A DNA stretch of 64,000 bases from Sphaerochaeta pleomorpha str. Grapes (GTDB lineage Bacteria > Spirochaetota > Spirochaetia > Sphaerochaetales > Sphaerochaetaceae). Shown in pieces: positions 48,206-57,553 of the stretch. The notes under the pieces are model-generated. The model was given only the letters and a program-made list of their open reading frames with translations. It had not been told where the DNA came from and did not search any database. Made by a program: the position numbers and the translations under genes. How positions within the stretch are numbered: the stretch's first letter is position 1; each line of letters opens with the position of its first letter. The stretch spans positions 620,001 through 684,000 of the forward strand of contig NC_016633.1 in assembly GCF_000236685.1 (NCBI RefSeq). Reading direction: 5' to 3'.

Positions 48206-49606
48206 ATGGAACACGACATGAGCAGGGGAAACCCTGCCAAACTTATATTCTTTTTTATGCTTCCGATCCTTGCAGGAAACCTATTCCAGCAATTCTATAG
48301 TATGGTAGACACCTTTGTCGTAGGTAGGTTTGACGGAGTCCAGTCCTTGGCCGCAGTCGGGGCTACCGGGGGAATGGTTTTTCTCATACTCGGATTCGTC
48401 GGTGGGCTTACCGCAGGCTTCAGCGTAATAGTCAGCCAGAAATTCGGTGCAAAGGATATCTCCGGTATGAAAAAGGCAGTTGCAATGAGCTGCCTAGCTG
48501 CAGGAGTGCTTGCAATACTGGTTTCCTTCATAGCCATCCTCACAAGCAAACCCCTCTTGATACTGCTCAAAACCCCACAAAACATCATCGAGGCAGCCAA
48601 TGCCTATATTACCATTATATATATAGGCATATTCGCAACCATTTACTATAACCTGCTCGCCTCTGTGTTGAGGGCCCTCGGGGACAGTAAGTCCCCCCTC
48701 TATTTTCTCATCATTGCCTCGGTTCTCAACGTAATCGGCGATTTCATCACCGTTGTGTACCTGCACCTGTCCGTACGGGGCGTTGCCTATGCAACGGTTG
48801 CCAGCCAGAGCATCTCTGCCTTGTGTTGCCTACTCTATATAATAAAGAAGTACCCCTCCCTCCATCTTAGCAAAAAAGACTGGAAGATCGACCTCCCGCT
48901 GATCACAAGACTGTTACGGATCGGGCTACCCAGTGCCCTGCAGTTTTCCGTCTGTGCCATAGGGGTGCTCATCGTACAGGCCAGCATCAACCAGATGGGG
49001 AGCAATACCGTAGCCGCCTATTCCGTAGGTGTGAAAATCGAACAGCTGGTAACCCAACCCTTGGTTACCCTTGGCATGGCAATGGCCACCTTTGCCGGAC
49101 AAAACCTAGGGGCAGGACGATTGGACAGGGTTCAAAAAGGGGTAAAAAACGGAGTCTTGCTGACCATTGCCTTCAGCCTCATATCCTATGGCCTCCTGCT
49201 CGTCTTCGGAAAATTCCTTGCCAGACTGTTCATCGAAGGAGACCAAACCCAGGTAATCGAACAAGTGGTACTCTACCTGCAAGTCGTGGCAATCTTTTTT
49301 ATTCCCCTTGGGTTGATCTTCATCTACCGTAATACCTGCCAAGGCCTCGGGTCCGGCTTGATACCGATGCTTTCGAGTATACAGGAACTCGTATTTCGCA
49401 TATTAGTCGTACTCACCCTGCCTCGGTACTTCGGCTATCTAGGCATATGCCTTTCCAGCCCCATCGCCTGGCTTGCAGCAGCAATCCTGTTAGTCATTGC
49501 CTACCATAGAAAACTCAGGAATCTGGAGAAAGGTTTTCTATTGCACGCAATACGCAATAAGGAAAGCATAGCCATACCCATCGGGACAGATCCTTCAAGA
49601 GCGTGA
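48206..49606 (+). CDS. MATE-family multidrug/cation exporter
   Basis: Twelve-segment inner-membrane exporter of 466 aa, driven by Na+ or H+. It has the N-terminal MATE pattern (LPILAGNLFQQFYSMVDTFVVGRFDG...AAVGATGG) and its repeat in the second half (GLPSALQFSVCAIG...NTVAAYSVGVKIEQ). It resembles NorM/DinF-type proteins common in Firmicutes and spirochaetes. GGGGAGA precedes the ATG. It is divergent from the rRNA operon with a strong palindrome in its leader, suggesting inducible expression. The substrate is unknown. Confidence 0.92.
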   Translation: MEHDMSRGNPAKLIFFFMLPILAGNLFQQFYSMVDTFVVGRFDGVQSLAAVGATGGMVFLILGFVGGLTAGFSVIVSQKFGAKDISGMKKAVAMSCLAAGVLAILVSFIAILTSKPLLILLKTPQNIIEAANAYITIIYIGIFATIYYNLLASVLRALGDSKSPLYFLIIASVLNVIGDFITVVYLHLSVRGVAYATVASQSISALCCLLYIIKKYPSLHLSKKDWKIDLPLITRLLRIGLPSALQFSVCAIGVLIVQASINQMGSNTVAAYSVGVKIEQLVTQPLVTLGMAMATFAGQNLGAGRLDRVQKGVKNGVLLTIAFSLISYGLLLVFGKFLARLFIEGDQTQVIEQVVLYLQVVAIFFIPLGLIFIYRNTCQGLGSGLIPMLSSIQELVFRILVVLTLPRYFGYLGICLSSPIAWLAAAILLVIAYHRKLRNLEKGFLLHAIRNKESIAIPIGTDPSRA

Positions 49607-49646
49607 CAATCCCCCAACAGATTACCGGCAAAGTCCTTGGCCTAAG

Positions 49647-50231
49647 CTATAGGGTCCATCCATATTTCCCTTTGAGTTCCACGAAAACCACATCCCCGAT
49701 TGACTCGCTATGCACCAAACCCTCTGCATCCCGGGTAATCAGTGTCAATTGCTGCCAGCCACTTGGGCCGATAGGCACAAGCATAACACCCCCAACCTTC
49801 AATTGGTCTACCAGATCAAGGGGAACCCTGCCTGCAGCCGCTGTTACAAGAATCCTGTCAAATGGTGCATATTCCTTCCATCCAAGGCTACCGTCACCGA
49901 TTCGATAGAAAATATTAGAATAGCCTAATTCCCCAAGCCTTTCTCGGGCCTTTTTGGCAAGTTCAGGAATCCTCTCGATGGTGTATACCTCTTTGGAAAA
50001 CTCCGCAAGAAATGCAGTCTGATACCCTGAGCCGGTACCGATTTCCAACACGCGGCAAGTCTTATCAAGTTCGAGACGCTCAGTCATCATATACACCAGA
50101 CTGGGTTGCGAGATTGTCTGGCCATAACCTATAGGGAAGGCTGCATCAAGTGAGGCATAATCCCTACATGCATTGTCCATGAAGAAAGAACGGTCCAATG
50201 AGTTGAAAAAGTCTGCCAACTTCTGTTCCAT
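49647..50231 (-). CDS. pcm: protein-L-isoaspartate O-methyltransferase
   Basis: SAM-dependent repair methyltransferase, 194 aa, converting isoaspartyl residues in damaged proteins. It has IGYGQTISQPSLVYMM, the SAM loop VLEIGTGSGYQTAFL and ILVTAAAGRVP. The start is ATG 50231 with GGAGG 6 nt before it; the frame extends to 50384 without a site. It is convergent with the MATE gene. Confidence 0.95.
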   Translation of the reverse strand: MEQKLADFFNSLDRSFFMDNACRDYASLDAAFPIGYGQTISQPSLVYMMTERLELDKTCRVLEIGTGSGYQTAFLAEFSKEVYTIERIPELAKKARERLGELGYSNIFYRIGDGSLGWKEYAPFDRILVTAAAGRVPLDLVDQLKVGGVMLVPIGPSGWQQLTLITRDAEGLVHSESIGDVVFVELKGKYGWTL

Positions 50232-50411
50232 ACTGCTCCTCCAAAACCTGGCTGATACTTGCATCTTGCCAGTAGGATGAAACACAATCTGCCTATATAT
50301 ATGGTACAGGGGTATGCTTCTCCTGTACATAACACACACCTGTAAAAGGGAACCCAACCTGTCCCCTAACAAAATCTCAAGCAATGGGTCCTACTATGCT
50401 CCTTAAGGGTT

Positions 50412-51803
50412 ATGAACATATTCGGCTATTACCAGAATGGTTTCCAAGGGGAAGCCATCCGCATACTCGTATCCCCTTGCCACACTTCCTTTGATATCCT
50501 TGGTCAAGGATCCTTGCAAACCAGGCAATTCAAGGAGAAGCTTGGCATCCTCTTGAAACAAATGGACCAAGGAAAACCTTCAGGGATCATACAATTGGAA
50601 AAGAAAGTCCCCCCGCAGGAAATTGAACTTGCAATTATCCTTTCCCTTCTCTTACAAAGAAACCACCTTCTCTCAAACTACGAAACCGACCTGCTTGTTA
50701 TGGGAAAGGTTAATCTGGATGGAACGCTCACAGGGGAAGGGAGTCTGCTCGATGCCCCAGGCGTTGCAAAAACGAAAGGTTGTTCCCTGTTGATCGCCGC
50801 CGGGGCTCGCCATAGCAACATTCCTTCTTTGGCAATCGAGGCTCCCACAACCCTCGCCGAAGCATTCGCCCTGGCCTGCAGGTTTCTGCTACGGCATCAG
50901 GGGATGGGACCTACCCTACCACAGGAAAACCGTTCTTTGATGAGATCACCCTATGAAGTCGACCCATTCTGGGGGATAGTCGGAATGGAGGCGACAAGAA
51001 AAGCAATGGTTCTTTCTGCTGCCGGGCACCTCAATATCCTGCTCTTCGGTCCTCCAGGAGGTGGCAAAAGCATGATGCTCCACCGCCTTCCCTACTTGGT
51101 CCCCCCGCTCTGTGAAAGCGAACTACGGGAGACTGAGCGAATCGCCAGAACAGCGATACGCAAAATCCCTTCAATCGAGATTACTCCTGATATGGGAGAG
51201 AAAGACCTTATCCAAGGCGAACCTCCACTGGTAAGCCTTGCCCACAACGGAATACTGACCTTAGATGAAATAGCCTATCAGAAGCCCAATACCCTTGTAT
51301 CCCTAAGGACTCTCATAGACCGCAGACAATGCAAAGGATTCCCCTGCAATTTTCTCGTTGCAGCAGCAATGAATGCCTGCCCCTGTGGAAATCTGGGACT
51401 GAGCGACGGTATATGCAGGTGTAACGAAAGGCAAATTGCAGCTTTCTGGAATAAAGTCGGTTCCCCCCTTCTCGACCGGTTCGACCTGATAGTTCCCGTG
51501 AAAAACGAAAACCTCATGGTCAGTAATCTTACGTCCAAAACAGAGGGCTTACAGCACACTATTGCAGAAGTCCGCAAACAGCATCTTGGTAGGGACGAGG
51601 AGGATTACCGAAAGTTACTTCCCCTATTAAATCGGTGCCGCCACTCAGAAAATTTAAGCCTCCGCTCTGCAATTTCTGTCTGTAGGACCGCTTACCTCAT
51701 TGCAAATCTAAGAGGTAAAGATATTGTAATGAAAGAAGATATGTATGAATCCCTGCTCTACAAGACCTACAGTTTGGATAATCCGTACTGGTATCCACGG
51801 TGA
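50412..51803 (+). CDS. comM: ComM/YifB-like magnesium-chelatase-family AAA+ ATPase
   Basis: AAA+ protein of the Mg-chelatase-like ComM/YifB family, 463 aa, slightly short for the family (about 500). It has an N-terminal Lon-protease-like S5 fold (KVNLDGTLTGEGSLL), Walker A FGPPGGGKSMM, Walker B ILTLDEIA (a more usual form is FLDE) and the cysteine segment MNACPCGNLG...CRC. In Vibrio, ComM is a branch-migration helicase for integrating transformed DNA. A dprA-like gene is also in the window, so a DNA-uptake link is possible. Confidence 0.88.
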   Translation: MNIFGYYQNGFQGEAIRILVSPCHTSFDILGQGSLQTRQFKEKLGILLKQMDQGKPSGIIQLEKKVPPQEIELAIILSLLLQRNHLLSNYETDLLVMGKVNLDGTLTGEGSLLDAPGVAKTKGCSLLIAAGARHSNIPSLAIEAPTTLAEAFALACRFLLRHQGMGPTLPQENRSLMRSPYEVDPFWGIVGMEATRKAMVLSAAGHLNILLFGPPGGGKSMMLHRLPYLVPPLCESELRETERIARTAIRKIPSIEITPDMGEKDLIQGEPPLVSLAHNGILTLDEIAYQKPNTLVSLRTLIDRRQCKGFPCNFLVAAAMNACPCGNLGLSDGICRCNERQIAAFWNKVGSPLLDRFDLIVPVKNENLMVSNLTSKTEGLQHTIAEVRKQHLGRDEEDYRKLLPLLNRCRHSENLSLRSAISVCRTAYLIANLRGKDIVMKEDMYESLLYKTYSLDNPYWYPR

Positions 51804-51829
51804 AGGACCAACTTTTTTTACGCAAGTAG

Positions 51830-51859
51830 TTGACAGTCCTTATTCCTTCCTGTTATAGT
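51830..51859 (+). promoter_or_regulatory. promoter of the tRNA-Lys/tRNA-Glu genes
   Basis: TTGACA (51830-51835), 18 nt, TATAGT (51854-51859), 14 nt before tRNA-Lys. Confidence 0.75.
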
Positions 51860-51873
51860 CCATTACGTTGCAC

Positions 51874-51946
51874 GGGCCGCTAGCTCAGTTGGTAGAGCAA
51901 CGCCCTTTTAAGGCGTGGGTCACAGGTCCGAATCCTGTGCGGCTCA
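51874..51946 (+). tRNA. tRNA-Lys(TTT)
   Basis: 73 nt, anticodon TTT in loop CTTTTAA, acceptor stem GGGCCGC/GCGGCTC, discriminator A, no encoded CCA. Confidence 0.97.
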
Positions 51947-51978
51947 AAGTGTATATCAGGTTCTGATATGCGTGTAAT

Positions 51979-52050
51979 GTCTCCTTCGTCTAGTGGTTAG
52001 GACAACGGGTTTTCATCCCGTCAACAGGGGTTCAATTCCCCTAGGAGATG
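51979..52050 (+). tRNA. tRNA-Glu(TTC)
   Basis: 72 nt, anticodon TTC in loop TTTTCAT, acceptor stem GTCTCCT/AGGAGAT with a G1-U72 wobble, discriminator G, no encoded CCA. It lies 32 nt after tRNA-Lys. Confidence 0.96.
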
Positions 52051-52058
52051 TTTCTTTT

Positions 52059-52092
52059 AGAAAGGCTGTTACAGCAATGTGACAGCCTTTCT
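52059..52092 (+). terminator. terminator of the tRNA pair
   Basis: AGAAAGGCTGT (52059-52069) and ACAGCCTTTCT (52082-52092) form a perfect 11-bp stem, 8 nt after tRNA-Glu; the T-run is weak. Confidence 0.75.
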
Positions 52093-52648
52093 TCTATATC
52101 TGCCTTATTTTAATTGCTTTGTGTCTTCTTTTCGCTTCCAGGGGGCCATAACATGGACGCAAACCTTGCCGGTTTCCAGGACAAACCCGTTCTTGAAAAT
52201 ATTCGATATCGGCATCTTGACTTCTTGTAATTTCCATTATACAAATAAGATACAAGATGGTTTTCTGATAGCGTCATATCTCCCAATAGCTACCTACCAT
52301 CTTGGTGATTTACCCTTCTTCCGGGCTGCAATCCGTTTGCCTTGTACCCACACCCGCAAGCCTTTGGATTGCAGCTCCTAGTATGCAAAGGTCCCTCTTT
52401 GCTTTTCTGTACTGTCAAACCAAAGGATCATGAAATCAAACTTTTCGCTCAAGGATCATGTAAGGAATTCTACAGAAAGACCCTATAAGCTTGCCTTGCA
52501 AAGAAAATAGGCCATATTTTCGTTATCTACCTCTTTCTATATAAAAATATCCCCAACTATTCTGTTTACCAGCGAAATTACCTGAAAATTAGGGTAAACC
52601 TATCAGAGACTAAGGCGTAGGGAATGGTAAATACTCTTTTAGTTTCTT
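52093..52648. other. 556-nt gene-free stretch with inverted repeats
   Basis: No supportable gene; a 100-codon frame across 52079-52381 has no family resemblance. It holds an inverted repeat CTGCAATCC/GGATTGCAG (52326-52374, with inner TTGC/GCAA), a weaker one GTTTACC/GGTAAAC (52564-52599), and a direct repeat AAGGATCATG near 52424 and 52451. Purpose unknown; an unannotated small RNA is possible. Confidence 0.4.
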
Positions 52649-52688
52649 TTGACAAAACTGTTTTAGAAATGCAATACTTGAGGTATTG
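52649..52688 (+). promoter_or_regulatory. promoter and overlapping inverted repeat of the aldehyde dehydrogenase gene
   Basis: TTGACA (52649-52654), 18 nt, AATACT (52673-52678). The perfect inverted repeat CAATAC/GTATTG (52672-52688) covers the -10, as an operator would. The long spacer and the CTTGAGG element are reminiscent of MerR-type control, which is a guess. Confidence 0.45.
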
Positions 52689-52709
52689 TTTTTTGGGGGG
52701 AGTGGAACT

Positions 52710-54080
52710 ATGAACGAAATCCAATTATGCTTGGCTGAACAGCGAGCTTTTTTCTTGTCAGGTGCGACTCAGGATATATCCTGGAGAAAGCAACAGCTGC
52801 ATACACTCAGAAAAGCATTAGATGAAAATAGGGACAAGTTGCTTAACGCACTTTTTCTCGATCTCGGTAAAACCGAATTCGAAGGGTTTGCCACTGAGCT
52901 GGGAGGAATCTATTCCGAGATCAACCATCTGCTCAAAAACCTGGATTCCTGGAGCAAACCGCACCGGGTCAAAACCTCATTTCTGAATTTCCCTTCTCGC
53001 TCCTTCACCTTTTCGCAGCCTTTGGGCGTAGTATTGGTCATGAGCCCCTGGAATTATCCACTGCTACTTACCCTTTCTCCACTTGCTGGTGCAATGGCAG
53101 CAGGCAACTGCGTCATGGTAAAACCCTCACGTTACAGCGAGAACACTTCACGCCTGCTAGAATCCATCCTTGGAAAATACTTCCCTTCAAATTATATCGC
53201 CACCTTTCAGGGTGGCTCAGAAACCAACCAGGAATTATTGGCAAACCGGTTCGATCATATCTTTTTTACCGGAAGCACCACAGTGGGCAGGATAGTCATG
53301 CAGGCGGCATCACGCAATCTCACCCCGATTACCCTGGAGATGGGAGGGAAAAGCCCCGCGATAGTCGATGAGACAGCAAATATTAAACTTGCCGCAAAGC
53401 GAATCGCCTGGGGTAAATGTATCAATGCAGGACAAACCTGTGTTGCCCCCGACTATGTACTGGTAAAAAGGGAATTCCAATGTGAATTCATTGAAGCTTT
53501 GAAATCGGCAATGCAGGAAATGTATGGGACGGAACCGCTCTTCAACAAAGACCTGCCAAAAATCATAAACCAGAGGCACTTCACCAGACTTCTCGAGCTT
53601 TTGAGCCAAGGCACCCTGGCCTATGGCGGCCAGATTGACCCTGAATCGCAGAAGATTGCCCCAAGCATCCTCATAGACCCAAAAATGGACTCTACTTTGA
53701 TGCAGGAGGAAATCTTTGGCCCAATCCTCCCGGTTATCGGCTTCGATTCCTTCGAGCAAGCCACAGCCTTTGTACAACAGAGGGAACACCCCCTTGCCCT
53801 CTACCTGTTCAGCAACGATAAGGCCAGGCAGAAGTGGGTGGTGCGCAACCTCATCTATGGGGGCGGCTGTATAAACGATACCGTGGCTCACCTTGCAAAT
53901 CCGGATATGCCTTTCGGAGGTGTTGGATCGAGCGGGATGGGAAGCTACCATGCAAAGGAAAGCTTTACGACTTTCAGCCACACAAAGAGCATACTTAACA
54001 AGAGTACTTGGATCGATACCAGTATCAGGTATGCCCCCTACAAAGGAAAACTGTCACTTGCCCAACGATTGATGCGCTAA
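52710..54080 (+). CDS. aldehyde dehydrogenase (class 3-type)
   Basis: NAD(P)-dependent aldehyde dehydrogenase, 456 aa. It shows SPWNYPLLLTLSPL, FTGSTTVGRIV, LEMGGKSP and the catalytic Cys244 in NAGQTCVAPDY. The length, and the short N-terminus beginning directly with a helical region, fit the ALDH3-like group that oxidises medium/long or aromatic aldehydes; there is no C-terminal membrane anchor. The start is ATG 52710 with a GGGGGAG site; an in-frame ATG at 52686 lies in the operator. It probably stands alone or is co-transcribed with the next gene (20-nt gap). Confidence 0.93.
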   Translation: MNEIQLCLAEQRAFFLSGATQDISWRKQQLHTLRKALDENRDKLLNALFLDLGKTEFEGFATELGGIYSEINHLLKNLDSWSKPHRVKTSFLNFPSRSFTFSQPLGVVLVMSPWNYPLLLTLSPLAGAMAAGNCVMVKPSRYSENTSRLLESILGKYFPSNYIATFQGGSETNQELLANRFDHIFFTGSTTVGRIVMQAASRNLTPITLEMGGKSPAIVDETANIKLAAKRIAWGKCINAGQTCVAPDYVLVKREFQCEFIEALKSAMQEMYGTEPLFNKDLPKIINQRHFTRLLELLSQGTLAYGGQIDPESQKIAPSILIDPKMDSTLMQEEIFGPILPVIGFDSFEQATAFVQQREHPLALYLFSNDKARQKWVVRNLIYGGGCINDTVAHLANPDMPFGGVGSSGMGSYHAKESFTTFSHTKSILNKSTWIDTSIRYAPYKGKLSLAQRLMR

Positions 54081-54100
54081 ACCAAAACCAAGGAGCCCGT

Positions 54101-55006
54101 ATGAAAGCCAAGTCAAGAATTACTTTTCTGCTCATTCTAGCAGGTATCGTTACCTCGGTGTTCGCTTCCGGTGACATCGCCCTTGCTGACTCTCTCTATG
54201 ATTCCGAACAATTCGAGCAATGCAAGTCAGAACTGGTTTCCCAGCTGCAGGGGGAAACGGAGAGCTTACAGCAGGCGCAGATTCTCTGGAGACTTTCCCG
54301 CGTACAGGTTGCCTTGGGTGACGACCTAGACAAAGAGGATAAGGCAAAACGTTTCGAAGCCTATGAGCTGGGTGAGGAATATGCCAACCAATCCATCGAG
54401 AAACAGCCTTTGCCGCTGGCATTCCTTTGGCGATCCTCAAACCTCGGGCGCTGGGGACAGACCAAGGGCCCGCTCAATTCACTCTCGAAGGCAAAAGGCA
54501 TGCTCGCCGACCTTACCCAAGTGGTGAACACTTTCAATACCCTCGATTCCTCCGAGACCTGGTATGTATTGTCAAGCCTCTACGACGAACTGCCAGGAGG
54601 ACCGATATCGTTCGGTAATGGTATCTGGGCCGTTAGTTATATGCGCAAGGCCTTGGATACTATCCCTTCGAACCTCCTCTACCCTGGTCATTACAAGAAA
54701 CTGGCAGAGGAACTGTACAGCCGAAACTGGGACAGCTCAAAAAGAAAGAAAGAAATTATAAAAATGCAGGCAAATTGGGAAAAGGATGCCACCAACCTTG
54801 AGAAATTCCGTTACTACGAAGGAAAAGACGGGAAAGCGGGCAAACCTTTCTACTCTTCCGTCACCCTTGAAAAAATGAGCGACCGGCAAGAAGCCGTTAT
54901 GATCCTCAGGTATGCCCTTGCCAAATACAAGGTATTCTCCACACCAAAAACGAGTGACGAGAAAGACATCCGGGAAATTACCGCTCTGCTGGGAGAATGG
55001 ACCTAG
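54101..55006 (+). CDS. secreted helical-repeat (TPR-like) protein
   Basis: 301-aa protein with a signal peptide (MKAKSRITFLLILAGIVTSVFA). The mature chain is made of alpha-helical pairs resembling TPR units (ADSLYDSEQFEQCKSEL, AQILWRLSRVQVALGD, the LYDELPGGPISFGNG loop, AVSYMRKALDTIP). Similar proteins are found in spirochaetes; the function is unknown, probably a periplasmic scaffold. AAGGAG lies 5 nt before ATG 54101; the frame upstream to 54008 is inside the aldehyde dehydrogenase gene. An intrinsic terminator follows. Confidence 0.75.
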   Translation: MKAKSRITFLLILAGIVTSVFASGDIALADSLYDSEQFEQCKSELVSQLQGETESLQQAQILWRLSRVQVALGDDLDKEDKAKRFEAYELGEEYANQSIEKQPLPLAFLWRSSNLGRWGQTKGPLNSLSKAKGMLADLTQVVNTFNTLDSSETWYVLSSLYDELPGGPISFGNGIWAVSYMRKALDTIPSNLLYPGHYKKLAEELYSRNWDSSKRKKEIIKMQANWEKDATNLEKFRYYEGKDGKAGKPFYSSVTLEKMSDRQEAVMILRYALAKYKVFSTPKTSDEKDIREITALLGEWT

Positions 55007-55035
55007 GGACTTTCACGTTTCCCTTGCAAACAAAG

Positions 55036-55076
55036 AAAAACATGCAGTTGCTTGTAAAAGGCAGCCGCATGTTTTT
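55036..55076 (+). terminator. intrinsic terminator, possibly bidirectional
   Basis: AAACATGC (55038-55045) and GCATGTTT (55067-55074) with further inner pairing, A-run before and T-run after; between the TPR-like gene and the convergent isomerase gene. Confidence 0.8.
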
Positions 55077-55139
55077 TATCCAGCATCCAAAGACACACCC
55101 TACAGTATATATCTCTTGTCTCTTTTTGCAGGTGCTTGC

Positions 55140-56612
55140 TTAGTCCTGGAAGGGATTCTCCCCCACATATGGCAGGTTTTTTCCCTGGTTATAGGAGATA
55201 TCTTCAATCCCGAGATATCGGAAAAAGGAAAACAGATCCTTCCCGCAATGGCAAAAAGCGATAGCCGCATGATGCGGATACTGCTTCTCGATAAGTACAT
55301 GCCGGTAGAACCTGCCCATCTCGGTAATAGCAAAAACCCCAATGCTCCCGAAACTCTCGGTAGGGACATCGAGCACTTCGCCCTGGGCAATATAGGCAAC
55401 CAGTTTTCCTTTGGCAGTTGACTGAAGGCGGTATACGGTGACCGCCCCTGCCTTGATATCACCTTCCATCGTACCACGGGTAATATCGGGCTCGGGTAAA
55501 TCAGGTTCAAGTCCCCGTTTCATAATCAGCTGGTATCCCATATGGGGATTGCTGAGCAAAGAACAAGCTGTATTGCCACAATGGAAACCCATGAAGGTAT
55601 CACTCAGCAGATAGTCAGTCTTATCCTGTACATGCTTTTCAAACATCGAACGGGGAACCGTGTTGTTGATATCGAGCAAGGTAACTGGTTTTTCACTGAT
55701 ACAAAGCCCAATATATTCGCTCAAGGCACCATAGATATCCACTTCACAGGAAACGGGAATACCCCTTGCAGTCAGGCGGCTGTTCACATAACAGGGGACA
55801 AATTTGAACTCTTTCTCGAAGGCTGGCCAGCATTTGTTTGCAAACGCAACATACTTTCGCCCTCCCCTATGGCTCTCGGCCCAATCGAGCAAAGTTACTT
55901 CATACTGGGCAAGCCTTGGGAGAATTCCCTCATAGGGACTCGACCCTATCTCATTTGCCATATCGGCAACGACAGCATCAATGCGGGCATCCCCTGCATG
56001 TGCATTGAAAGAAGAAAGCAGGTCCAATTCACTGTTCTCCTCAATTTCAACGCCCAAATCGAACAAACCCTGGATGGGGGCATTGCAGGCAAGGAAATCT
56101 GACGGTCTCGGACCAAAGGAAATGATTTTCAATTCCCTGAGAGACAGATAGGCGCGGGCGACAGGAAGGAACGAACGAATCTGGGAGGCAACCTCCCCAG
56201 CCGTACCGATCGGATAGTCACTGATATAGGCTTTGACCGAACGAAGCCTTAGGTTATAGGAACAGTTGAGCATGCCGCAGAAGGCATCCCCCCTGCCATC
56301 GTACAGATCACCATCCCCCTCAGCGGCTGCAACGTACATCACAGGACCGGGAAAATACTTACCCAATAACGTCTCTGGCGTCTCGGGTCCGAAATTCCCC
56401 AGAAACACCACCAGGGCATTGACCCCATGGACCTGCAAGTCAGACAGGGCCATTGCAACATCGCTTTCCGACTCTACTGTTACCGGACATGCGTAGAGAC
56501 CCTGGCCATAGGCCTCAACCACAGCTTCCCGCCGCCTTTTTGAAAGCCCGATGGGAAAACAATCCCTACTTACGGCAACAATACCAACATTCACTTGTGC
56601 AATATTTTCCAT
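55140..56612 (-). CDS. L-fucose/L-arabinose isomerase-family protein
   Basis: 490-aa member of the FucI/AraA isomerase superfamily, which interconverts aldoses and ketoses with a divalent metal. The N-terminal Rossmann-like domain (VGIVAVSRDCFPIGLSKRRREAV) and the C-terminal half (VSCEVDIYGALSEYIG, LDINNT, FMGFHCGNT) fit the less-characterised branch rather than classical FucI or AraA. The start is ATG 56612 with GGAGA 6 nt upstream. It is 29 nt downstream of araD, and the pair is probably an operon making and splitting a sugar phosphate, with the kinase encoded elsewhere. Confidence 0.85.
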   Translation of the reverse strand: MENIAQVNVGIVAVSRDCFPIGLSKRRREAVVEAYGQGLYACPVTVESESDVAMALSDLQVHGVNALVVFLGNFGPETPETLLGKYFPGPVMYVAAAEGDGDLYDGRGDAFCGMLNCSYNLRLRSVKAYISDYPIGTAGEVASQIRSFLPVARAYLSLRELKIISFGPRPSDFLACNAPIQGLFDLGVEIEENSELDLLSSFNAHAGDARIDAVVADMANEIGSSPYEGILPRLAQYEVTLLDWAESHRGGRKYVAFANKCWPAFEKEFKFVPCYVNSRLTARGIPVSCEVDIYGALSEYIGLCISEKPVTLLDINNTVPRSMFEKHVQDKTDYLLSDTFMGFHCGNTACSLLSNPHMGYQLIMKRGLEPDLPEPDITRGTMEGDIKAGAVTVYRLQSTAKGKLVAYIAQGEVLDVPTESFGSIGVFAITEMGRFYRHVLIEKQYPHHAAIAFCHCGKDLFSFFRYLGIEDISYNQGKNLPYVGENPFQD

Positions 56613-56641
56613 ATAAATTCTCCAGTGAGTTTTTCGCAATA

Positions 56642-57340
56642 CTAAGATTTTTGTCCGTAATAGGCATTCTTTCCATGCTTGCGCAGATAATGCTTATCCA
56701 GCAAAGCAGGTTGCATCGGATCGATACCCTCCTTGCAGAGTACCATGCCATGCCAGGCCATCATGGCAACTTCTTCAAGGACCACAGCGTTGTGCACCGC
56801 ATCCAAAGGATCCTTCCCCCAGGCAAAGGGGCCATGGCTATGTACCAATACCGCGGGAACCTGTTGAGGATCACGAGAATGGAAGGTTTCAACGATAACC
56901 GTCCCTGTTTCCTTCTCATAGTCGCCGCCGATCTCTTCGTCGGTCATCATACGGGTGCAGGGGATGGTCCCATAGAAATAGTCGCCATGGGTAGTCCCCA
57001 AGGCAGGGATAGATTTACCCGTCTGGGCAAATATGGTCGCCCAGCGGCTATGCGTGTGCACGATGCCGCCAATGGAAGGGAAATTACGGTAAAGTTCCAA
57101 GTGTGTAGGGGTATCCGAGGAACTCTTAAGCGTTCCCTCGACGGTACGCCCTGAAACAAGATCTACAACTACCATATCCTCATAGCTCATCTGCTCATAG
57201 GAAACCCCGGAGGGTTTAATAACCACAAGGTTTTGCTCCCTGTCGATTCCTGATACATTTCCCCAGGTAAAAGTCACAAGGTTATACTTTGGCAATGCAA
57301 GGTTTGCCTCAAATACGGTTTTTTTCAAGGATTCCAACAT
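56642..57340 (-). CDS. araD: L-ribulose-5-phosphate 4-epimerase
   Basis: Class II aldolase-fold epimerase, 232 aa, converting L-ribulose-5-phosphate to D-xylulose-5-phosphate. It has [22 protein letters not shown], zinc ligands in HTHSRWAT and a later His-x-His in [16 protein letters not shown] lies 9 nt before ATG 57340. First gene of the pair; a CGTTAACG-centred palindrome lies 25 nt upstream. Related UlaF/SgbE enzymes act in ascorbate pathways and cannot be excluded. Confidence 0.93.
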   Translation of the reverse strand: MLESLKKTVFEANLALPKYNLVTFTWGNVSGIDREQNLVVIKPSGVSYEQMSYEDMVVVDLVSGRTVEGTLKSSSDTPTHLELYRNFPSIGGIVHTHSRWATIFAQTGKSIPALGTTHGDYFYGTIPCTRMMTDEEIGGDYEKETGTVIVETFHSRDPQQVPAVLVHSHGPFAWGKDPLDAVHNAVVLEEVAMMAWHGMVLCKEGIDPMQPALLDKHYLRKHGKNAYYGQKS

Positions 57341-57364
57341 AGGTTCCAACTCCTTATGAGTAGG

Positions 57365-57378
57365 GTGCGTTAACGTAC
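57365..57378 (-). promoter_or_regulatory. operator candidate upstream of araD
   Basis: GTGCGTTAACGTAC, a palindrome apart from one pair and centred on CGTTAACG, 25 nt upstream of the araD start; typical of LacI/GntR-type sugar repressors. Confidence 0.5.
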
Positions 57379-57484
57379 ACTCATATTTTACAACCTATTC
57401 TTTCATTGTAGAGTGGAGTTGTCAAGCAAAAGAACGAAGATTATATATCTGCCAAGGGAAAAACCCTGTATGAGCCTTCCTTTA

Positions 57485-57532
57485 AAAACATCCTCCCCAT
57501 TGATGGATTGCCATCTTTGGGGAGGATGTTTT
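57485..57532 (-). terminator. strong terminator of the CLC transporter gene
   Basis: AAAACATCCTCCCC (57485-57498) pairs perfectly with GGGGAGGATGTTTT (57519-57532), 21 nt after the stop; in minus sense it ends in TTTTT. Confidence 0.85.
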
Positions 57533-57553
57533 ACTATCACCTGGTCCAATTTT

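Noticed and set aside
52079-52381. 100-codon plus-strand frame after tRNA-Glu
   Set aside because: Its start lies inside the tRNA terminator, and the composition and sequence show no protein family.
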